From Bin87 sp965207585 (GTDB lineage Bacteria > Chloroflexota > Dehalococcoidia > Lucifugimonadales > UBA3495): a DNA stretch of 64,000 nucleotides. The first letter of the stretch is position 1. Each line of letters starts with the position of its first letter. Made by a program: the position numbers and the translations under genes. The stretch covers positions 1,054,001-1,118,000 of the forward strand of contig CBDBMT010000003.1 in NCBI GenBank assembly GCA_965207585.1, read 5' to 3'. Under the pieces are notes generated by a model that saw only the letters and a list, made by a program, of their open reading frames with translations, had not been told where the DNA came from and made no database searches. Below are positions 24,141 through 33,760 of this stretch, piece by piece.

Positions 24141-25175
24141 TTAAGGGGTACTCACGGCTGCCAGGATGTACACCGCGATTAGGGACGGAAGAAGGCTGTC
24201 CAATCGATCCAGCATCCCGCCGTGGCCGGGAAACAGGTTGCCTGAGTCCTTGGCGTCAGCCAACCGTTTGATTTTGGATTCGACCAGATCGCCTATGGGC
24301 GATACGGCGCCTAAAATAACACCGATTGCCGCCAGGTGCCAAATCTCCAATCGCAGCGGGAACAGCGCTCCGAGGACGACCGCCGCGATAACCGCGAACA
24401 GCATTCCGCCGGCCGTTCCCTCCCACGTTTTCCCCGGGCTGATGGAAGGGGCCATGCGATGCCGGCCAAACAAGCGTCCCACGGCGTAGGCCCCGGTGTC
24501 CGCCGCATACACGGTGAGGATCGCCAGGAGGAGCCACCAGCACCCGGTTTCCGTGAGGACGGTCAATTCCCGCGCGAGATCGGGACCGATTATGTCAGGC
24601 AGCAGCCAGACCCCGCCATAGTCGGACGGGACCGCGTACGTCGTCTCGAAAGCTTCGCCGAGACCGTCGTCCTCGATGTGCGGCGGAACCGATAAAGTGG
24701 GAGCCGCTTCTTCGACTTTCTTCCACCACAGGCTGGGCAGCCCGTCTATTCCGCGGAGGGCCGCCGCTGCCGCCAACGCCCCTCCGATGTAGACGGGCGA
24801 CAATACCAGATAACTCGCCGCCGCTATCGGTCGCCGCCCGTGCCACGCGGCGATCATCCACAAGCCGGACACAATGGCGCCCACGATGCATATTCCCAGA
24901 ACCGCCCACCCAAAGTCCTCGGGCCGCACCGCCAGCTCGCCGGCCAGCACCAGGGCCACCGCCCACGTTCCGCCCAGCAGCAACGGCAGGGATGTGTCAC
25001 CGCTGTCGTCGTCCTCGGATACCCTCTCACGACCGGGATACAGACGGTACGCTTCTCTAACGCCAATAACTGCGGCGACCGCCGCCAGGAGGGTGATCCA
25101 GGGCGGGCCGAACCAGATGCACGCCAACACCACCGGCACGCCCGCCAGGGCAGTCAGAACCCGGTGGAGCAGCAC
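24141..25175 (-). CDS. cdsA: phosphatidate cytidylyltransferase (CDP-diglyceride synthase)
   Basis: About 344 residues from the GTG at 25175, shortly after the uppS stop and preceded by CCGGAG. An in-frame extension upstream overlaps uppS and is rejected. Integral membrane enzyme that forms CDP-diacylglycerol from phosphatidate and CTP. The family signature is complete: APSISPGKTWEGTAGG, then ISPIGDLVESKIKRLADAKDSGNLFPGHGGMLDRLDSLL with the conserved Asp residues. A loop of about 70 residues between helices (GLPSLWWKKVEEAAPTLSVPPHIEDDG onward) is an uncommon insertion. Confidence 0.92.
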   Translation of the reverse strand: MLLHRVLTALAGVPVVLACIWFGPPWITLLAAVAAVIGVREAYRLYPGRERVSEDDDSGDTSLPLLLGGTWAVALVLAGELAVRPEDFGWAVLGICIVGAIVSGLWMIAAWHGRRPIAAASYLVLSPVYIGGALAAAAALRGIDGLPSLWWKKVEEAAPTLSVPPHIEDDGLGEAFETTYAVPSDYGGVWLLPDIIGPDLARELTVLTETGCWWLLLAILTVYAADTGAYAVGRLFGRHRMAPSISPGKTWEGTAGGMLFAVIAAVVLGALFPLRLEIWHLAAIGVILGAVSPIGDLVESKIKRLADAKDSGNLFPGHGGMLDRLDSLLPSLIAVYILAAVSTP

Positions 25176-25180
25176 CCGCT

Positions 25181-25945
25181 TTACGCTCCGGAGGTATGGT
25201 CCCGGGTGTCCAGGGAGCCGAACCGCCGCTGCCTTTGACCGTAGGCGCTCAGCGCGCGATCCAAATCGTCCGCGCCCAGGTCCGGCCAGAGCACCGGCGT
25301 GTGGTAGTACTCGCTGTAGGCCGCCTGCCAGATGAGAAAATTGCTGAGACGCTGCTCGCCGCCGGTGCGAATTATCAAGTCCGGATCCGGGCATCCGTCG
25401 GTATAGAGGTATTGGCTGAACAGCGATTCGTCCACATCCTCTGGAACCACGCCCTCGGTCATCATGCGCCGAACCGCCTGCAGGATCTCCTCCCTGCCGC
25501 CGTAGTTGAAGGCGATGTTGACGGTAATCCCGGAGTTGTGCCTGGTGATGTCCTGCGCCTGTCGTATCGCATCCTGGAGCGCGGGATCCAACGGGCTCAT
25601 GTCTCCCAGGTGCACCAACCTGACTCCCGCCTTGTGCATTTCCTGGGTCTGAGGCTCGATCTGTTCCGCCAGGATCGCCATCAGGCTGTCCACTTCATCG
25701 GAGGGCCGCCGCCAGTTCTCCGTGGAAAAGGCGTACAGCGTGACCACCTGGACGCCGCGTTGCGCCAGCAACTCGACGATACGGCGGATATTGCTCACCC
25801 CACGCTGGTGTCCCGCATTGCGCGGGAACCCCTGGCGCTCCGCCCAGCGTCCGTTGCCGTCCATGATGATGGCCACATGGCGGGGTACGGGGCCGGCGTC
25901 GCGGTTCGCCCCGGCGCTCTGGGAGACGCTATCGGCGGTGGGCAA
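25181..25945 (-). CDS. uppS: isoprenyl transferase (undecaprenyl diphosphate synthase)
   Basis: 254 residues. Cis-prenyltransferase that makes the lipid carrier for cell-wall synthesis. HVAIIMDGNGRWAERQGFPRNAGHQRGV contains the catalytic aspartate and the pyrophosphate-binding arginines. LYAFSTENWRRPSDEV, VNIAFNYGGREEI and the C-terminal DPDLIIRTGGEQRLSNFLIWQAAYSEYYHTPVLWPDL are all family hallmarks. The product chain length cannot be told from sequence. It is immediately upstream of cdsA. Confidence 0.94.
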   Translation of the reverse strand: MPTADSVSQSAGANRDAGPVPRHVAIIMDGNGRWAERQGFPRNAGHQRGVSNIRRIVELLAQRGVQVVTLYAFSTENWRRPSDEVDSLMAILAEQIEPQTQEMHKAGVRLVHLGDMSPLDPALQDAIRQAQDITRHNSGITVNIAFNYGGREEILQAVRRMMTEGVVPEDVDESLFSQYLYTDGCPDPDLIIRTGGEQRLSNFLIWQAAYSEYYHTPVLWPDLGADDLDRALSAYGQRQRRFGSLDTRDHTSGA

Positions 25946-26004
25946 GGGTCGGTTATGCGGAAAAGTCTGCGTTATCGGCGGCCGGTTGTATGGTATTTGC
26001 GTCG

Positions 26005-26319
26005 TCAGCTCTGCGCGGCGACGGCAACCGACGGCGGCTCCCGCCGAACGCCGTACTTGGCCAGGATTGCGTCCACGAAGGGTTTGAGAACCGTTTCGGC
26101 AGCGTCAATCTGGATGCTCACCGGCGACGCATCATTCACGTTGTTATCCGCTTCCGGATCCTCATCGGTGAATACGACAACCCACCGCGCGATTTCCTCG
26201 CCCATGCGGGCAGGCTGACCGTTGCTGATATAGAGCGTTTGGGTTTCAGGGCTGTACTTTACGTCAGCGCTGGGCAGAGTTTCCCAGCCAGCCTCGGATA
26301 AGCCTACGGAATTTCCCAC
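26005..26319 (-). CDS. DUF2283-like protein
   Basis: 104 residues. The core VKYSPETQTLYISNGQPARMGEEIARWVVVFTDEDP resembles DUF2283 (Y-x-P-x-x-x-x-hYI ... v.D.d..G.vvgiei). The start overlaps the end of the upstream gene by 16 bp, so the two are probably translated together. DUF2283 genes are often paired with a DUF4258 gene in an arrangement that looks like a toxin-antitoxin module, though this has little experimental support. The two genes interrupt the usual frr-uppS neighbourhood. Confidence 0.6.
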   Translation of the reverse strand: MGNSVGLSEAGWETLPSADVKYSPETQTLYISNGQPARMGEEIARWVVVFTDEDPEADNNVNDASPVSIQIDAAETVLKPFVDAILAKYGVRREPPSVAVAAQS

Positions 26320-26633
26320 GGTCGTCCTCCATACACCCTTGCCAACTGTTTTCTATGGTAGGCGGTCAAAAACTCACCCGTTTCCGGATCTCCGACAAAT
26401 ACAACCATTATCCACTGTTGGGACTCTGGCACACGCCCAGTGATAAGAGTCCGGCGCTCTCCGTCTGGAGTGTAGATCTCGTATCTCTCGTAAGGTTCGG
26501 CGATGATGCGCATGATCCATTCCGGGCGCACGCTGCCATGCCGTTGCGGCATTGTTTCGCCATGACCGGGGGTTTTCGGCATCTCATCAAACGCCCGGCG
26601 CAGTCTGGCATTCTCCCCCGCTTCGTCACTCAT
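26304..26633 (-). CDS. DUF4258-like protein
   Basis: 109 residues. RPEWIMRIIAEPYERYEIYTPDGERRTLITGRVPESQQWIMVVFVGDPETGEFLTAYHRKQL has the compact beta-rich layout of DUF4258/BrnT-like small proteins (hI..P......d.r.r...g.i.e.....lrVV......g.ivTay). RNase-type toxins of the RelE/BrnT superfamily share this pattern. It overlaps the DUF2283-like gene by 16 bp. Identification is by pattern only, and toxicity has not been shown for this sequence. Confidence 0.55.
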   Translation of the reverse strand: MSDEAGENARLRRAFDEMPKTPGHGETMPQRHGSVRPEWIMRIIAEPYERYEIYTPDGERRTLITGRVPESQQWIMVVFVGDPETGEFLTAYHRKQLARVYGGRPWEIP

Positions 26634-26716
26634 GGGACGTATCTGCCGACGTTCACATGATCAAGCAAACGAAGGACAAACGGAACAACCCTGCGTCAGA
26701 GCCGGTTTCTCTGGGG

Positions 26717-27322
26717 CTATACCTCCATGATTTCCGCTTCCTTCGTGGCGGCCACCTCGTCTATGGCCTTGACGTGGGCGTCGGTGGTCTTTTGCAACGT
26801 GTCCTGGCTGCGCCGGTTCTCATCCTGAGAAATCGACTTGTCGCGCTCCATCTTGCGCAGGGAGTCCACCCCTTCGCGCCGCACGTTGCGGACTGCAACC
26901 TTGCTGTCCTCCGCCTTGCGCTTCAGCAGGCGGACCATCTCCCGGCGCCGTTCCTGGGTCAGCGGCGGGATGGGCACGGTGATCACGTTGCCGTCGTTCG
27001 ACGGGTTGAACCCCATTTCGGACTGGGTCAGGCTGCGCTCGATGTCGCGCAGGGCCTGGCGGTCCCAGGGCTGTACCATGATGGCTCGGGCGTCGGGAGC
27101 CGAAATGGAAGCAATCTGCTTCAGAGGGGTAGGGGAGCCGTAGTAATCAACCGACAGGTCTTCGATGAGCGCCGGCGTGGCCCGCCCCGTGCGGAGCGTG
27201 CTGATGTCGCGGCGCATCGCTTCGATGGATTGCCCCATTTTGCGCTCCGCTTCGGCCAGCACGGCCTCGATGGTCGGCCCATCCTGATCGCTGTTGTTGC
27301 TCCTGTTGTTGCGATCCGGCAT
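26717..27322 (-). CDS. frr: ribosome recycling factor
   Basis: 201 residues, about 15 longer than usual because of a polar N-terminal extension (MPDRNNRSNNSDQDGPTIEAV). It splits the post-termination ribosome together with EF-G. The core is clear: AERKMGQSIEAMRRDISTLRTGRATPALIEDLSVDYYGSPTPLKQIASISAPDARAIMVQPWDRQALRDIERSL, PSNDGNVITVPIPPLTQERRREMVRLLKRKAEDSKVAVRNVRREGVDSLRKMERD. It follows pyrH by about 48 bp. Confidence 0.95.
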   Translation of the reverse strand: MPDRNNRSNNSDQDGPTIEAVLAEAERKMGQSIEAMRRDISTLRTGRATPALIEDLSVDYYGSPTPLKQIASISAPDARAIMVQPWDRQALRDIERSLTQSEMGFNPSNDGNVITVPIPPLTQERRREMVRLLKRKAEDSKVAVRNVRREGVDSLRKMERDKSISQDENRRSQDTLQKTTDAHVKAIDEVAATKEAEIMEV

Positions 27323-27370
27323 TTGGTCCCTCCTTGTCGGCTGAGCGTGATTAGCTGGCAGTTCCCGGGT

Positions 27371-28129
27371 TCACGAGCCGTTGCGCCGCGAGCCGTCGTC
27401 GATGGTCGTCCCCACCACGTCCCCTTGCAGGATGCGGCCCATGGCGCCCCGCTCAAATATATCAAAGACTATGATCGGCATCTCGTTATCCATGCACAGG
27501 GTCATCGCGGTGGAGTCCATCACCTCCAATCGGCGATTGACCGCGTCCAGGTATTCCAGGTTCCCGAACCGCACGGCGGCGGGATTGGTCTTCGGATCAG
27601 AGTCGTAAACCCCGTCCACGCCATTCTTGGCCATCAACAGCACTTCCGCGCCCACTTCGAGAGCCCGAAGCGCCGAGGCCGTGTCGGTGGACATGTAGGG
27701 GTTCCCGGCTCCGGCGCAGAACAGCACGACCCGCCCCTTTTCCAGGTGACGGATGGCCCGACGCCGGATGTAGGGCTCGGCCACGGCCTGTATCGGCAGC
27801 GCTGACTGTGTCCTGGTGATGATCCCCCTTCGCTCCAGCGCGTCCTGCAAAGCCAACCCGTTGATGATGGTCGCCACCATGCCGGCGTAGTCCGCGGTGG
27901 ACCGTTCCATGCCCCTCCGCTCGGCGGCCGAGCCGCGCCAGATGTTGCCGCCGCCGACCACGACCGCCGTCTCCACCCCACGAGAGTGGGCATCGATGAT
28001 CTGATCGGCGATGTAGGCGACCGCCTCCGGATCTATCGTATCCGGCCCCGACCCCTGTAAAGATTCGCCGCTGACCTTCAAAAGGACGCGGCGATAGATC
28101 GTTTCACCCGTGACGCTGGCGGAAACCAT
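27371..28129 (-). CDS. pyrH: UMP kinase
   Basis: 252 residues. Amino-acid-kinase-fold enzyme that phosphorylates UMP in pyrimidine nucleotide synthesis. Diagnostic segments: RVLLKVSGESLQG at the N-terminus, VVVGGGNIWRGSAAERRGMERSTADYAGMVATIINGLALQDALE, VLFCAGAGNPYMSTDTASALRALEVGAEVLLMAKNGVDGVYDSDPKTNP and the C-terminal MPIIVFDIFERGAMGRILQGDVVGTTI. Family members are allosterically regulated by UTP and GTP. Order tsf-pyrH-frr is standard. Confidence 0.95.
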   Translation of the reverse strand: MVSASVTGETIYRRVLLKVSGESLQGSGPDTIDPEAVAYIADQIIDAHSRGVETAVVVGGGNIWRGSAAERRGMERSTADYAGMVATIINGLALQDALERRGIITRTQSALPIQAVAEPYIRRRAIRHLEKGRVVLFCAGAGNPYMSTDTASALRALEVGAEVLLMAKNGVDGVYDSDPKTNPAAVRFGNLEYLDAVNRRLEVMDSTAMTLCMDNEMPIIVFDIFERGAMGRILQGDVVGTTIDDGSRRNGS

Positions 28130-28185
28130 TTTTCAATACCGGCGCAGCATCAGCCTGGGAGGGATGCCGTTTGTCGTCTGTATCG

Positions 28186-28692
28186 TTATTCTCCCAGCGC
28201 CAGCCGGCGGAAGTTGACCACGCGGACGTTCTCGCCGGTTTGCGCCGCCGTTTCGCGCACCAGATCGGCGAGAGTCCGGGACCCGTCCTTGATGAACGGC
28301 TGCTGCATCAGGCAAACCTGGGCAGCAGGACGGTCGTCCCCTTCGTCCATGTCCTCTTCGTTCAGATACACCGGAGACATTGCCGCCACCTGCATGGCGA
28401 TGTCGTGCGCCAGCGTGCGGAAGCCCTCGGTGCGCGCCACGAAGTCGGTCTCGCACCCCAACTGCACCATCGCCCCGACCCGGCCTCCGGTGTGGATGTA
28501 GGCTTCAACCAGCCCCTGGGAGGTCTCCCGGTCGGCCCGCTTGGCGGCCTGCTCAAAACCCTTCTGACGCAGGGCCGCCATGGCCTGCTCCAGGTTTCCG
28601 CCGTTGTCCTCCAGAGCTTGCTTGCAATCACTGATGCCGGCGCCGGTCTGTTCGCGCAGGCTTTTAATCAGTTCAACGGTTACTGCAGGCAA
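28186..28692 (-). CDS. tsf: elongation factor Ts (short form)
   Basis: 168 residues. Guanine-nucleotide exchange factor for EF-Tu. The N-terminal UBA-like domain (VELIKSLREQTGAGISDCKQALEDNGGNLEQAMAALRQKG) and the core region (TSQGLVEAYIHTGGRVGAMVQLGCETDFVARTEGFRTLAHDIAMQVAAMSP) are intact, but only one core subdomain is present. Short EF-Ts proteins are known in other phyla, so this is natural. It lies between rpsB and pyrH. Confidence 0.94.
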   Translation of the reverse strand: MPAVTVELIKSLREQTGAGISDCKQALEDNGGNLEQAMAALRQKGFEQAAKRADRETSQGLVEAYIHTGGRVGAMVQLGCETDFVARTEGFRTLAHDIAMQVAAMSPVYLNEEDMDEGDDRPAAQVCLMQQPFIKDGSRTLADLVRETAAQTGENVRVVNFRRLALGE

Positions 28693-28745
28693 CTTTTGAG
28701 CCTCCTGTGGTCGATGCTGTCATACGGTTGGTCAGGATCAGCCGT

Positions 28746-29621
28746 CTACGGCTCCAGCGGGCGCGAGGACATCATCTGTCCGAGTTCTTCCAGCGTGACG
28801 GTATTGCTGAAGGGTCGGACATCCTCGTCGCCTTCTTCCCCATCAGTTTCGGCCGCTTCGGTCTGCGCCATCTGCAACGCTTCCCGCTGCGCCTGGCCCT
28901 CTTCGATGGCCGAGGCCATTCGGCCCGTAATCAGCCGAATGGACCGGACCGCGTCGTCGTTGCCGGGCACCGCGTGGGTAACCTGGCCGGGATCGCAGTC
29001 CGTATCCACGATTGCGAAGATGGGGATGTTGAGCCGGCGCGCCTCCGCGATGCAGATATCCTCTTTGCCAATGTCGATGACGAAGAGAGCCGAGGGCAGC
29101 CGGTCCATGTTGCGCAGGCCGGTGAAATACTTCTCCAGCTTGTCCAGGGTGTGCGTGAGCCGCACCACTTCCTTTTTCGGCAGCCGGGCCAGATAACCGG
29201 AGTCCCGCTGTTCCTGCAGGCGCTTCATGTGGTCGATGCGACCCTTAATGGTCTGGAAGTTGGTCAGGGTTCCGCCCAGCCAGCGCTGGTTCACGTACCA
29301 CTGGCCGGTGCGTTCGGCTTCGGAGGCGATGACGTCCTGGGCCTGCTTCTTGGTGCCGACGAACAGCACCTTGCCGCCGCTGGCGGACAGCTCCACCATC
29401 GCCCGGTACGCGTCGTTGATCAGCCCCATGGTCTGCTGCAGATCGATGATGTGGATGCCGTTGCGCTGCGTGAATATGTAGCGGCGCATGCGCGGGTTCC
29501 ACCGCCTGGTCTGGTGGCCGAAATGGACGCCGGCCTCCAGCAGGGACTTCATCGTGATCGGTTCCAGAGCGGGAGCCGCGTTCATCGCACTCTCCGCCGG
29601 GCGTTCCGGGGCTTGTACCAT
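28746..29621 (-). CDS. rpsB: 30S ribosomal protein S2
   Basis: 291 residues from the ATG at 29621; an earlier in-frame TTG/ATG extension lies inside the promoter leader and is rejected. LLEAGVHFGHQTRRWNPRMRRYIFTQRNGIHIIDLQQT is the S2 signature, with GTKKQAQDVI, VNQRWLGGTLTNFQTI and PIFAIVDTDCDPGQVTHAVPGNDDAVRSI. An acidic C-terminal tail (EAAETDGEEGDEDVRPF) extends beyond the core. It is the first gene of the rpsB-tsf-pyrH-frr group, and a good promoter lies upstream. Confidence 0.95.
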   Translation of the reverse strand: MVQAPERPAESAMNAAPALEPITMKSLLEAGVHFGHQTRRWNPRMRRYIFTQRNGIHIIDLQQTMGLINDAYRAMVELSASGGKVLFVGTKKQAQDVIASEAERTGQWYVNQRWLGGTLTNFQTIKGRIDHMKRLQEQRDSGYLARLPKKEVVRLTHTLDKLEKYFTGLRNMDRLPSALFVIDIGKEDICIAEARRLNIPIFAIVDTDCDPGQVTHAVPGNDDAVRSIRLITGRMASAIEEGQAQREALQMAQTEAAETDGEEGDEDVRPFSNTVTLEELGQMMSSRPLEP

Positions 29622-29665
29622 AAGCTCTCTGCCTCTCTCCTGAGTGTAGGGCTGGATCGAGCGTG

Positions 29666-29695
29666 AGTATAGCACAGGCCAAATCGGAGCGGCAA
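29666..29695 (-). promoter_or_regulatory. promoter of the rpsB operon
   Basis: On the minus strand TTGCCG (29695-29690), an 18-bp spacer and TATACT (29671-29666) form a consensus-like housekeeping promoter. It lies about 45 bp upstream of the rpsB ATG. Confidence 0.7.
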
Positions 29696-29719
29696 TCTGA
29701 ACGCACGCGCGCCCAGGGT

Positions 29720-29900
29720 CTTTCGATTATCTATCCAAACTATCAAAACCGTCATTACTATCAAAACCGTCATTCCGGCGAAAGCCGGAATCCAGAAGAT
29801 GCTGGCGTTACGGGACGTTGGCGACAGCAAGATGTTCCTGGATTCCGGATCAAGTCCGGAATGACGTAGTCAAGTCCGGAATGACGTAAACAATCGAAAG
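29720..29900 (+). mobile_element. MITE-like element, copy A (181 bp)
   Basis: Bounded by terminal inverted repeats CTTTCGATT and AATCGAAAG. Inside are ATCTATCCAAACTATCAAAACC, a palindromic ATTCCGGCGAAAGCCGGAAT arm, a middle section GATGCTGGCGTTACGGGACG, and a GATTCCGGATCAAGTCCGG arm (each named in part). Compared with copy B it carries two extra short duplications (about 18 and 20 bp). No coding capacity. It lies between the rpsB promoter and the downstream end of the large surface-protein gene. Confidence 0.8.
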
Positions 29901-29930
29901 CCCCGGGGGCGGAGACGCGCCAAAACGATA

Positions 29931-29954
29931 CGAGGCCCGCAGTCGCGGGCCTCG
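29931..29954 (-). terminator. terminator of the large surface-protein gene
   Basis: Perfect hairpin GAGGCCCGC-AGTC-GCGGGCCTC. On the minus strand it is followed by TATCGTTTTGG, a short T-run. It lies 44 bp past the stop codon of the gene ending at 29998. Confidence 0.65.
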
Positions 29955-29997
29955 CCATCAGGGGTTGTGGGCCGGTTTAAGGAGCCCGCAGTCCCCA

Positions 29998-30752
29998 TCA
30001 TTCGCAGGTGTCCACTCCGCCCGGCTTGTCGGGCACCGTGTCCAGCCAGTCGCTGAACGCCTCGTCGTCCGGGGCGCACAGCCCGGTGTTGGCGATGGCC
30101 AGCCGTTGCAGGTTGGACAGGCTGGTGAACCCGGACGGCAGCGCCCCGCTGAGCCCGGTGTTGTCGTGCAGCGACAGCTTGGTCAGACCGCTCAGGTTGC
30201 CCAGGCTGTCGGGCAGCGACCCGCTCAGGCTGTTGCGGGCCAGGCCGATGATGCTCAGGTTGGACAGATTGCCCAGTTCGGCGGGCAGGGAGCCACCCAG
30301 GTTGTTGTCGCGCAGATTCAGCTGGGTCACCTGCCCCCGGCCGTTGACGGTGACGCCGTGCCATTCGCCCAGCGGCCGGTTGCTCAGCCAGTTGGCGTTG
30401 TTGCTCCAGTTGGCCGCGCCGGTGGCCTGGTAGAACGACTCCAGGATCGCCCGGTCGCTGTCGTCGTCGGCTACGTTGACGATTACGCCGGCAATCGCCA
30501 CGCTGGCGTAGGCGGACTCGGGAGCGGCGTCGACCCCATGGTTGATGATGCCCACCTCGTCCGCCGTGTCCTCGTCCTGGCCCGCGCTGACGGTTACGGT
30601 CTGCGGCGTTTGCCAGTTGTCTGACGTGAAGGTCAGGCTGGTCGGCTGAACCGTAACGCCGTTGCTCAACACAGCGATGCCCACGTCGGCGATGGGCTGG
30701 GTGTCCAGCGCCACGGTGTAGGTGCCCGAGCCGCCCTCGTTCACCGCCACCG
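29998..30752 (-). CDS. C-terminal leucine-rich-repeat segment of the large surface protein
   Basis: After the fourth frameshift the frame reads VAVNEGGSGTYTVALDTQPIADVGIAVLSNGVTVQPTSLTFTSDNWQTPQTVTVSAGQDEDTADEVG, a Calx-beta-like module also found in the repeat proteins at 57-64 kb. It then continues into about five leucine-rich repeats of plant-LRR spacing (LSIIGLARNSLSGSLPDSLGNLSGLTKLSLHDNTGLSGALPSGF). The end is NTGLCAPDDEAFSDWLDTVPDKPGGVDTCE, a common LRR cap. Confidence 0.7.
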
Positions 30753-32787
30753 GGCGGCGGCGGTCACCGTGACGCCGGCCATCCGGTTCTGAGACCTCTC
30801 GTGCCCCGGCGCGACGACCCGCACCATCAGGTACGGCTGCTGGTGATGAGGCAGGGTGTACGTCTCGTGATCGAAGCGCAGCCATAGACCCTGGCCACCC
30901 AGGTTCACGTTGCGCGCCCGCAGCGACACTATCACCCGCGAGTCGGAAACCCGCTCCACGCCGGTCACCACCACGCTGCGATTGACCGGGAAGGGCCGGC
31001 AGGGGTCGTCGCCCGGCCGGTGGCCCGAGCAGTCGTTTGGCCGGCCCAGCTGGAACCGGTTGTGCTGACCGTGCACCACGTGATGCCACTCGACGCCTTC
31101 CAGGTCCACGGTCAGCCGCGCCCGGTGCAGGTTGTCCTCGGTCAGCGGCGACGGCTGGGTCTTGACCAGGATGACCTCGACCTCTGGCGTGGTCGCCTGA
31201 TGCGACGCCGACGCCGGCCCGTCGGGCCCGCGCTCCCGGGTCGCGATCACCCGCACCGTGTACGTCTCGCCGGGACACAGCGCGCCGATGGAGTAGCGCG
31301 TGATTGTGCTCCGGCGAATCTCCCTGCTGCTCCAGCCGTTCATGCCGCAGGCGTGGGCCGGCGACCACGTCACAATGTAACCGCCCGCGTCCGGATTGAC
31401 GTTGGCGTCCGGCACGGGGTCCCAGCGCACGGAGATGTACCGCGGACCCGGAGTCACCCGCACGTTCCGCACCTGGGCCGGCGGCGGCTCGACCACCGCC
31501 GCGACCGGGGTGATCGCGCTGATCCGGGTAGGGCAGCGGTAGAAGGCGCAGCCGTCGATCCGAACCGTCAGCGTTGCGTCCTCGTCGAAGTCCGTGGCCG
31601 GATCTGTTACGTCGTAGTCAATCGTTACCGCCACGTCCGTGTCGGACAGGCGCTCTACGCCCGCGACCGAGACGCCGGGCACGCCGGAGACGCTGAAGTA
31701 CGACGCATGCAGCGGCCCGTCGGCGTACCAGACGTTGCGCAGCAGCGTCACCGTCAGCCTCGCCCCGCCCAGGTTGTTCTCGGTGAGCGGCGACGGGTCG
31801 GTGGCCGAGATGATGGCGTCGGCCGGCAGGGTGGTGGCCGTGGCGGTATCCGAGGGATCGCCGTCGCTCGCGAATCTGCTGGTGGCGATCATCCGCACCG
31901 AGTATTCGGTTTCGCCCCGCAGGTCGCCGAGGGTGATCCGGGTGGTTGACCCGCCGGAAACCTCCCGCTGATTGGCGTAGTTGGATTCGGAACTGAGTTT
32001 CCACTGCACCACGTAGCCGTCGGCATCGTCATCGGTGTTCCAGGACACCTCCAGGCTGCCCGGCCCGGGGGTCAGGCGAAGGTTCCCCACCCGGCCCGGC
32101 TTGAGCGCTTGCGTAACCGGAACCGTGCCTGTCTCCAGCCTCGTGCTGGCCTCGTTCGCCGCGCTGTCCACTACCACCGACAGCGTCAGGTCCGAGGCGA
32201 TGTCGCCGGTGAAGCCCAGCGTCAGCACGGCCCGCTCGTTGTTCACCCGGTTGACCGAGGCGATGGAAAGTCCCTGCGTACCTTGCGGCTGGATCTCGAG
32301 GGCAAAGTCGCCGGTGGTCAGCGGGGAGGCGTACTCCGTCGCGCTCAGGTTCACCGTGAGTTGCGCCCCGTGCAGCGTCTGCTCGGTGAGCGTGGCCGGG
32401 TCGGTCGCGGCGATGCGGGCCGAGATGTCGTCGTCCTCCAGGGTCAGCGTCGCGGCGTTGACCGTGGCACCCAGGTAATTCGCGCTCACCGAGATCGTCT
32501 CGCTGCCCTCGGAGACGGTGTCCTGGATGGGAGTGAGGGTTATCGTCCCCGAGACGCTCGTCGTGCCGGCGGCAATGGTCAGCGTGAGATCGCCGACCGT
32601 CTGGTAGTCAGTGCCCTCGGTTGCGCCGTCGGACGCTGCGCCGACTTCGACCGACAGGATGGTATCCGACTCCAGCGTGCCGCTGCCCTCGTTGAACGCC
32701 GCTGTGATGGTGATTGTGGTGGCGCTGTCAGCCTCGTTGACGCTGGACGGGCTGACGCTCAGGTTGATGGCCGTTGGCGCCGCGTCT
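30752..32787 (-). CDS. Calx-beta and Fn3 segment of the large surface protein
   Basis: The longest uninterrupted middle part. It starts with AINLSVSPSSVNEADSATTITITAAFNEGSGTLESDTILSVEVG (Calx-beta), then GRVGNLRLTPGPGSLEVSWNTDDDADGYVVQWKLSSESNY (Fn3) and a second Fn3 (RNVRVTPGPRYISVRWDPVPDANVNPDAGGYIVTWSPAH). Between them lie repeated segments AT/SDPxxLTExxLxxAxLTVxL. It ends in GVTVTAAAR before the fourth frameshift. Confidence 0.7.
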
Positions 32788-32927
32788 CGTTGATGATGGT
32801 GCCGGTGGCGACAATGCCCCGGGAATTGGCTTCGGCATTGGGGTCAAGGTGCAGGTTTTCCGTAACGGTGAATAAAATCCGCACGGTCTCGTCGCTTTCC
32901 ACCGTGGTGTCGCCGTTGACCGTAAGA

Positions 32928-33760
32928 CGATATCCTTGCTCGTTTCGCCGGGCGCGAAGGTCACCTGCTCCGTTTGCAGGCTGCCCGGGTCGGCCGTAAT
33001 CCGCACGTAGTCCTCGTCCACGGTTGCCGTGCCACCATCCGACTCTACGTAGCGCTGGATGAGCGTCCGCCCGCTGGCCTCTGACAGCGTGAGCGTAAAG
33101 GTCATCGTCGTGGTGCCGCTGTTGCCCTCGCTGACGCTGGGCGAGTTCACCGACAGCACCGGCGGGTCGTCGTCGGTGATGGTCAGCATTACGGACGCAG
33201 GCGCGGTTACGCCCGTGGCCGGGGCCGTTATCGTGCCCGACAGCGTGACCGTCACGTCGTCGGCGTCCCGGGGGTTGTCCACCGCCGTTACGGTGATGCC
33301 GCTGCCGGAGCTGGCCGTCTGGTTGGCCGGGATGGTCAGCGTCGTGCCTCTGAGGGTCACCGCCGACGCCGGGTTGGCCGACACGTTGATCGTCGTCGCC
33401 GTGGCCACGGCGCGGCTGATGGTGGCCGTGAGCGTGGCGCTGTTGCTGGGGCCGCTTTCGTCGATGGTGGCGGGCGTCAGGTTGAAGGTCACCGCCGGCA
33501 GGTCGTCGTCCACCAGGGTCAGGGTGGCCGTGGCCGTGCCGGTGAGACCGCCCGTGGCCGATCCGGTCACGGTGATGGTCTCGTCGCCCTCGGCGTCCAT
33601 ATCGTCGGTGGGCGTGATGCTGAAGGTGGTGGTGCCGCTGTTCTGGCCCGCCGCGATGGCGATGCCGGTGATGGAACCGATGGCTCCGTAGTCGGCGCCC
33701 GCCGTGGCGGTGTCCCCGTCCACGAATATGCTGACGGTGGTGGGCGTGGGCAGCGCCCCG
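32928..33760 (-). CDS. Calx-beta-type repeat segment of the large surface protein
   Basis: Open frame carrying two to three Calx-beta-type modules: GDTATAGADYGAIGSITGIAIAAGQNSGTTTFSITPTDDMDAEGDETITVTG, AVTFNLTPATIDESGPSNSATLTATIS, and PVLSVNSPSVSEGNSGTTTMTFTLTLSEASGRTLI. It ends in TFAPGETSKDIV where the next frameshift occurs; the following frame continues LTVNGDTTVESDETVRILFTV to about 32787. Confidence 0.65.

Noticed and set aside
29720..29900. CRISPR-like array around the ATTCCGG repeats
   Set aside because: Repeats are inverted and irregularly spaced, there are no spacers of constant length and no cas genes in the window.
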